From NCBI RefSeq assembly GCF_019320115.1, contig NC_089584.1, positions 109,173,891 to 109,237,890 of the forward strand: a stretch of 64,000 nucleotides of DNA. Direction: 5' to 3'. The position numbers and the translations under genes are program-made. A model generated the notes under the pieces. It saw nothing but the letters and a program-made list of their open reading frames with translations. It had not been told where the DNA came from and ran no database searches. This DNA is from Miscanthus floridulus. Lineage: Eukaryota > Streptophyta > Magnoliopsida > Poales > Poaceae. Within the stretch, counting starts at the first letter, position 1, and each line of letters starts with the position of its first letter. Of the stretch, positions 58,336 through 64,000 are shown piece by piece.

Positions 58336-60490
58336 CTATGGCACTGCTGCTCTAGACTGCGGCACTGCTGCTATCTGTGCAGGCTGATCTGTACCAACTC
58401 TTTTCTTCCTCTCAAACTTGACACACTCATAGCCATTTATGATCTTTCTTCCATTTGTCTTGGCTCCTGCAGTGTGCCTAAGCCCATGCTTGATTGAGGG
58501 GTGTCTCCCTTGCTTGAATTGAGGCACTTTTGAAACATTTGCCTTCTTGTCACTTACTTGAGCCTTACCACTCAAGCAACCCTTGCCAATGATCTCATTG
58601 AGTCTAGCAATTTCTTTTCTCATTGCCTCCATGTTTACAAGGTTAGTGGAATAAGCATTCAAATCAATATTATAACATTTTTTACAACCTTGACTAGTGG
58701 AGGTAGTAGAGGCATCCTTTACCTTAGAGGGATGTGAGTTGCTATCCCAAAGAATGTTATGTTGCAGCTCAAGTTCTTTATGCTTTTCATCTAAGTCACA
58801 ATACTTTTTCTTGAGAGCAATATTTTCTTTCTTTGTGATAGCATGGTCCCCTTGTTCTTTGGCCAAGGCCTTGCGCAAGGATTCCACCTCATTCTCTCTA
58901 ATGCAAGAGCTTCCTTGCTAGCAATGTAGAGATCCTCTTACTACATAAGAGTTTCCTCTCTAGATTCTAACTCGGCCTGGACACTCTCTAAGTCTTCCAT
59001 TAGCTTAGTGATGAATAATTTGATCTTTCCATCTAAATTTTTAGTTATCATGTCTATTTCTTCATCACTAGATTCATCGTCACTAGAGCTATCACTAATA
59101 TCACTACTAGAGATATCACTAGGTGGTGGGGGTGGTGCTTTGGCCTTGGATTTAGATTTTACCTTCTCACCCTTTGCCATAAGACAAATGTGAGGGAAGT
59201 AGTACTCATCATCGGACATGTTGGGGAAGAGTCTTGGTGAAGATGATGGATCATGGATAGCAATGGTTGCAACTTTCTCATCTTCTTCACTTGAGCTTCC
59301 TTTAGTTGAATCCCATTCATGCCCAATGTGAGCCTCTCCCATGTACTTCTTACTCTTTCTACGGTTGGCCTTCTCCTCTTTCTTACCCTTCTTGTATTTG
59401 TTGTCCTTGATCTCATATGGACACTTAGCAATAAAGTGATTGGTGCTTCCATAATTGTAGCATATCCTCTTTTTTCTTGTTTGGGAAGCTTCTCTTCACT
59501 ACCTTGTAGCCTTGTTTATTTAGCCCCTTGTGATACCTCCTCATGAAGAGAGCAACATCATCCACTTTCTCGTATTGGTCATCATCATGTTCACTCTCAC
59601 TAGAGGATGAGGTGGTCTCTACTCTTTCTTGAACTTGCTTGCTTGTTGGTCTTGGACTTGCTAGTAGAGCCTTGCTTGCTTGATTTGTTGGCCTTGAGAG
59701 CTACATCCTTGTTGATCTTGATGCCTTCGAGCTTTGCTTGCAATTCTCCAAGCTTCTTCCTCTCATTTGCTTCTTTGCCTTGCATATCAAAGGTCAAGAT
59801 CCTCCTAAGTACATCATTTAGTGTGAAGTACTCAAACTTCATCTTGTCTCTAATTAGAGTGACTACGATCTCATTTCTAGGTGAATAAGCTTCCAACATA
59901 ATCTTGACAACTTTATGATCATCTAGCTCATCACAACCATAGCCTCTAATCTTGCCTACCATTGTTATCAACCTATCAAACATCTCTTGTGTCCTTTCTC
60001 CATCCAAGATAGCAAATCAGTTGAGCTTGGACATCAACAAATCAATTCTTGCCTTTCTTATTTTGTCAACTCCTTCATGTGAAAGATGCAAAGTATCCCA
60101 AATTTGCTTGGCAACATCCACACCAATCACTCTATTATACTCATGACCATCCAAGGTACTAAGTAGCACACTAGTTGCTTGACCGTTGAGGGGGATGATT
60201 CTCATTTCTTCCATGGTTGGATTCTTGGGATCAACCGATGGCTCAAATCCATTATAAACAACCTCCCGAATGCTGGGATAAAGTCCGATAAGACAGGTTC
60301 TCATCAAATGCTTCCACTTGGCAAAGTTAGTCCCATCGAAATGGGGTAACTTACCCGCGGGCACATTGATGAAAGACTTGCGATCATGATTAGTCATAGG
60401 CATAGAAGAATAGTTAAATGATATAGCAATATATTTGTTGTCGTTATTCTTCTTGCCCTTTCCTTTGTTGTCCTTCTTGCTATGTGTCAA
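58336..60490 (-). pseudogene. Copia gag (Maximus/SIRE-like), broken
   Basis: From 60490 the minus strand reads KLPHFDGTNFAKWKHLMRTC, EYNRVIGVDVAKQIWDTLHL and HEGVDKIRKARIDLLMSKLN, then a TGA stop, then ERTQEMFDRLITMVGKIRGY and VLRRILTFDMQGKEANERKK. A frameshifted zinc-knuckle/acidic region follows near 59450-58941 (SSSDISDSSSDDESSDEEID), then a coiled-coil stretch (LRKALAKEQGDHAITKKENI, ALKKKYCDLDEKHKELELQH). Stops and frameshifts separate at least four pieces. Confidence 0.8.
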
Positions 60491-60497
60491 CGAAATA

Positions 60498-60955
60498 TGG
60501 TCGGCAGTCTACCTAGGGGTATGCCCAAGGTAGTAGATTGTCAGCAGATAGATGCGCAAGCCATAAACAAGACGGTGATGCAAGACAGACACGAGGTTTT
60601 ATCCAGGTTCGGCCGCCAAAAAGGCATAATACCTACGTCCTGCGTCTGATTGTATTGTTGTATGTCAATGAGAGATGATTTTTAGAGGGGTCTCCTGCCC
60701 GCCTTATATAGTCCGGGGGGTAGGGTTACAGATCTAGAAACTAATCCTAGTGAGTTATAATTGTCATATGTGGCCGGATAAGGATTCCTATTCTAACCGA
60801 CCAAGATCTTGCTTGATCGTCAAATCTGCCTTGACTCCTTGCGCGGGACTCCAAACAGTTTGGTCGGGCCACGCGTCGTCTTTTGGTGGACTAGACCCAC
60901 TAATCTAGGCTAGCCCAAGCCTAGCCGTAAGGGTATAGGGGTTAATACCCCCACA
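60498..60955 (-). repeat. LTR of the second gypsy element, 458 bp
   Basis: TG...CA ends on the minus strand with TGTGGG / CCGACCA termini, a TATATAAGG box about 245 bp from its start, and an adjacent polypurine-like tract outside the TG end. The 5 bases at the CA side are AAATA (60493-60497); the partner target duplication is out of the window. Confidence 0.6.
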
Positions 60956-61212
60956 GCTAGTCCCCAAGCACCATGTATTATGCTGCGACATGCCATTTTA
61001 ACCTTCTCTAACAAGTAAGGCTTGAGTCCTTGACATCTCTGACCACCGTTGTCACCGGAGAAGTAGGTTGTCCGAAGAATGTATGGTGCTCTTAAGAAAA
61101 AAGAAAAAGATTTCCATCCTATGAAGTGTGCCCACTTGTATTTCTGAAAAGAAACGTAAGTGAATCTTGAAGCGTAGCATCCTTGATCATCAGAGGCGTA
61201 GGGGTCGAAAAA

Positions 61213-61945
61213 CAAACACATTCACCACAAGATGAAGTGTGCCCACTTAGTCCCCAAGCCTGGTAGTAGGTGACGTAGGCATGTGGTGCCAGGGTCTAAA
61301 AAGAATTCCTAGTTAAGTTGAGAACCCAATTGTCATACAGGCAATACGAGATGCACCGGCAGGTGCATCGTACCGATGTAGTCCCCGGGCTTGCTAGAAG
61401 GCGAAGTATGAGCCTTGTAGCAAGGTCTAAATAAATGTTTCTCAACTGTATGTGAGTACAAATCACATGTAGCCGAGGAGAATGATCTCTGATTAGTGGT
61501 CGGGACAGTTCCCGAGCACAGCAGTAATCCTTACAATCAATCAAAGCATAGGAGTTGATTAAATAAACACATTCGCTGCAAGGTGAAGTGTGCCCACTTA
61601 GTCCTCGAGCTTGGTATTAGGTGACGCAAGCACATGGTGCCAGGGTCTAAAAAGAATTCCCACTAAAGTTTAGAATCCAATCGTCATGCAGGCGATACGA
61701 GATGCACCGGTAGGTGCATCGTACCGATATAGTCCCCGAGCTTGCTGGAAGGCAAAGTATGAGCCTTATAGCAAGGTCTAAATAAATGTCGCTAAACTGT
61801 ATGTGAGTACAAATCACATATAGCCAAGGAGAGCAATCTCCGAGCAGTGGTCGGAGTAGTCCCCGAGCACGGTAGTGGTCGGAGCAGTCCCCGAGCACGG
61901 AAGTGGTCTGGGCAGTCCCCGAGCACGGCCGTGGTCTGGTCCATT
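61213..61945. repeat. Two tandem ~352-bp units plus a 26-28-bp x4 array
   Basis: Units begin at about 61213 and 61565. Shared blocks: GAAGTGTGCCCACTTAGTCC, GTGCCAGGGTCTAAAAAGAA, GCAATACGAGATGCACCGG or a variant, and GTATGTGAGTACAAATCACA. A partial earlier unit lies at 61118-61140. At 61850-61945 four copies of GTGGTCGGAGCAGTCCCCGA plus GCACGG follow each other. The recurring AGTCCCCGAGC is the inverse of the element's polypurine-like motif. Confidence 0.9.
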
Positions 61946-62291
61946 CTTGAGCACAAGATATGTTGCGAAAAAACGAACGCCTCTTGTATTATTATTTGGT
62001 GTATGTATTTATCTCCTTACTCTATCAAGTCCAATCTGACACATCTGGTCAAAAAAGCAGACAGGTATAGCACATCACACTGTCTTCTTACTCTTTCTAG
62101 CAAACAGTCACTTGGCACCTGTAAAGAGGTGCGTCAGTGTGGGCCCTCTCACACTATCAACGAAGAGGCGCGTACACTAGTAACGAAGGGGCGCGTTTAT
62201 TGGCATAGATCTCAAGGTTGTAAAAATAACCGTCTGTGGCACGTGCGCACGTCTCCCAATAATCTTGGGCGGACGAAACGACGGAGCTCTT

Positions 62292-62304
62292 GGTTATTTA
62301 TAAT
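62292..62304 (+). promoter_or_regulatory. TATA box of the antisense gene
   Basis: TTATTTATAATAT on the plus strand, about 150 bp before the ATG at 62448, followed by a pyrimidine-rich leader (CCTTCTTCTTCCTCTTGCC). This places a plus-strand promoter inside the minus-strand gypsy element. Confidence 0.5.
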
Positions 62305-62447
62305 ATAGAACTAGTAAGTTACTTTTTACCGATCCCCATTATCATTCGCCACCGCAACCTTCTTCTTCCTCTTGCCGAACCCTACACCTCCAAAATCATC
62401 ACCAATCCCCTCTCCACCGCATTCACCCCTTTAGCAAGGACAGATTA

Positions 62448-64000
62448 ATGGCGAAGAGAGACGCCTAGAAGAAATCCAGAGTCATGGTGAAGGAGTGGTG
62501 GAAGTCAAGGAGCAACGAGCAGACCATCGAAGACCTCGTCGCCATGGGAGTGCTCCACAACAAAGCACTCGTGGGATGGCATGCGCCGGAAGGAGAAAGC
62601 TACCCCGATCCACAACCAGGTGAGATTGTGGTTTTCGAGGATTTCTTCAAGCGGGGTTTTAGGGTTCCAGTGCACCCTTTCCTTTAGGGGCTCTATTTGT
62701 ACTATGAGATTGGGATTTGCAATCTGCATCCCAACTCGATTCTTCTTGTCTCCACCTTCATCCATCTTTGTGAAGCCTATGGTGGCTTCCAGTCCCATTT
62801 TGACCTCTTTCGCCATCTGTTTTGTCTATGAAAGAAAGGGAGCGACGGCTCAAAGATAGCCAGAGGCATATACCTCAATCTATGTGACAGGATGAAGGCC
62901 TAGTACTTGCACTGCCCTTGGAACACATCACTGGACGAATGGTGCAAGAAGTGGTTCTACATCCATGAAGAGCCAAACACGATCACCCTGTACGATGTGG
63001 GGTTGATTCCGGAGAAGAAGAACAGCTGGTCGAAGAAGCCCGAGCACTTGGGATAGATCGCAGAACTGCTTGGGATGATCCCATGGGGGAAGCTAGATGA
63101 TCCAAGCATGGTCGGGAACTTCATCAGCCGAAGGATCCAGCCCTGCTAGAAGAGGGTACATCCTAGCTACGAATACCAGGGGAGCTCAGATCCAATGAGG
63201 ACCAGAAAAGAGGCGCTTGACAAGATCAAAGTCAAGGCCAGGATTGGGGAGCTATTCAACCTAGCCGATCCCAATTATGTCAGGTTAAGCGACATCGAGC
63301 ATGCCTTCAAGCTGGCCCGACCTCCCCCAAAGGTAAATTATGAGTCCTTGTAGCTGTAGAATTATGCTGGAATAGAAATTGACTGTGCTGTCGTCTTTAT
63401 GTTTCCTAGAGTAATGGTCGTGATAGGGCAGCAGTGTTTGTGTCTCCACCCCCTGGTGTGGATTGGCCACAAGTTGTCGGCCCAACTGCCTAGACCAGTG
63501 CTAGGGCCGAAGACGTCGACTGGTCCGTACTTGAGGTTGGAGAGGAGGCAACGACCAGGGCTGCTATCAAGCGGCCGGCAGCCAACAAACGTTGTCAGGC
63601 CATCTTCCCTCTTTCAGACGATGAAACAGAGGATGCGGACATCTTTCGACTCGTCCCTCGAAAGAGGAGGAGACAAATGGAGTCGATGGAGCAGGGTGGC
63701 TCCTCTGTGCCAGCAGGGATTGCATCACCGACCACTACAACACAGAGGACAAGCAGAGAAGGGGTCGAGCACCAAACCCTAGCGCCGGTACTAGTTGTAG
63801 AAAAAGACCCGGTGGAACCCGCCGAGCACATGGAGTAAGCACGGTCGAAGAGACGCTCCTTCGCCACGTCATTCCATGCTTCCAAGCTGTAAGTATTTAT
63901 ACCCTTGATGTAAGCTTACAATTTGTATTGAATACTATTGTTTTCTGAACTTATCTCTGATATATTAGGTCAGCGTCCACTGAAAATCCCGACCAGCTAG
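62448..64000 (+). pseudogene. Antisense intron-containing gene of the 'putative gypsy type transposon' family (PF04195-like), eight stops, truncated by window end
   Basis: Exons: 62448-63332, 63410-63888 and 63969 onward. Both introns have GT-AG ends (GTAAAT...CCTAG and GTAAGT...TTAG) and keep one reading frame. Family-like blocks: VMGVL-type start (VAMGVLHNKALVGWHAPEGE), VVFEDFFKRGFRVPVHPFL, YYEIGICNLHPNSILLVSTF, LCEAYGGFQSHFDLFRHLF, KKWFYIHEEPNTITLYDVGL, FISRRIQPC, SSDPMRTRKEALDKIKVKAR. A Ser/Asp/Arg-rich tail with FPLSDDETEDADIF and PRKRRRQ follows, possibly a nuclear signal. Stops: TAG at 62466, 62685, 62901, 63054, 63147 and 63491; TGA at 62829; TAA at 63836. There are no frameshifts. 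Function of the family is unknown; antisense extra ORFs between pol and the 3' LTR are known in Tat-lineage elements. Its own TATA box lies at 62292. As it stands it cannot make a full protein. Confidence 0.65.

Larger units (their letters stand above)
45728..60497 (-). mobile_element. Ty1-copia retrotransposon (outer element), minus strand, split and decayed
   Basis: Read from high to low coordinates it has gag (60490-58336), a protease/zinc-knuckle stretch, GAG-pre-integrase and integrase core (57790-57045). A 9.0-kb gypsy insertion follows, then the rest of integrase (48024-47638), reverse transcriptase (47004-46540), RNase H (46522-46230) and the remainder of a 3' LTR. The LTR ends at 45728 (minus strand ...GATCCTACA), and CCTATTCACCCCCCCTCTAGG just inside it is typical of Maximus/SIRE- or Opie-type LTR ends in grasses. 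The 5' LTR is not visible: gag runs straight into another element's LTR at 60498. All reading frames are broken. Confidence 0.8.
60498..64000 (-). mobile_element. Second Tat-like Ty3-gypsy element, minus strand, 3' part only in window
   Basis: An LTR lies at 60498-60955 in minus orientation (starts TGTGGGGGTATTAACCCC, ends CTGCCGACCA). On that strand TATATAAGG (about 60702-60710) is followed by a leader, as expected for an LTR promoter. To its right, minus-strand GGTGCTTGGGGACTAGC looks like a polypurine tract. Further out come reiterated TAGTCCCCGAGC units and an antisense gene. gag and pol would lie beyond the window. It adjoins the copia gag directly, so it probably inserted there. The other end is needed to confirm. 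Confidence 0.6.

Noticed and set aside
62505..62816. Minus-strand frame over the antisense gene
   Set aside because: Although the host element reads minus, this frame has no gag or pol features; it is the complement of the plus-strand gene, which has family blocks and introns.
1..64000. CRISPR arrays, rRNA operons, prokaryotic operons or virus-like genes
   Set aside because: No spaced identical repeats with unique spacers, no rRNA-like conserved stretches, and every confident gene is intron-bearing and plant-like; the mobile elements are LTR retrotransposons and MITEs.

Overview
This window looks like a piece of a large, repeat-rich grass nuclear genome. The genes have plant introns, the exons are GC-rich, and the surroundings are full of grass MITE families, Ty1-copia and Ty3-gypsy LTR retrotransposons. 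The repeat families look most like those of Andropogoneae (Saccharum/Sorghum/Miscanthus relatives); that placement is inferred from memory of repeat families, not from a search.

Left part (about 1-28.5 kb) is gene-bearing. It holds six recognisable protein genes: (1) an NRT1/PTR-family (NPF) transporter, + strand, five exons 1175-5671, with no ATG in its first exon; (2) an oil-body-associated protein of the OBAP1/DUF1264 family, - strand, 6893-7705; (3) a DUF616/MUCI70-like glycosyltransferase, + strand, six exons 8076-10464, head to head with OBAP1 and sharing a 370-bp promoter interval; (4) nuclear-encoded plastid ribosomal protein L13, + strand, four exons 15137-17195; (5) a class A4 heat-shock transcription factor, + strand, two exons 19856-21748; (6) a class II trehalose-6-phosphate synthase-like protein, - strand, three exons 24515-28490. 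These genes do not form one pathway; they are ordinary neighbours. A 2.0-kb solo LTR with a perfect GCCGC target duplication (11734-13740) separates genes 3 and 4, and MITEs lie between or beside most genes.

Middle part (about 28.5-45.7 kb) is largely non-genic. It contains MITEs, a 58-61-bp tandem repeat, an unidentified degraded coding-like stretch on the - strand (34999-35600), a possible orphan promoter, and two near-identical copies (36816-37522 and 43878-44481) of an approximately 0.6-kb LTR-like segment. One copy carries a MITE insertion bordered by a 25-bp inverted copy of its own flank.

Right part (45.7-64 kb) is a retrotransposon nest. A decayed Ty1-copia element on the - strand (45728-60497) is split inside integrase by a 9.0-kb + strand Ty3-gypsy (Tat-like) element (48030-57039). 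That element's left LTR is itself split by a 3.1-kb solo LTR (48248-51383). All three junction sets can be read at base level. At the right edge a second Tat-like gypsy element on the - strand starts at 60498. It carries, antisense to itself, an intron-containing gene with its own TATA box (62448 to the window end) that resembles the 'putative gypsy type transposon' family. Every stop in that gene, and every stop in the gypsy integrase, is one C-to-T or G-to-A step from a sense codon, as expected for methylated, silenced DNA.

No rRNA or CRISPR was seen, no convincing tRNA was recognised by eye, and nothing bacterial or viral was seen.
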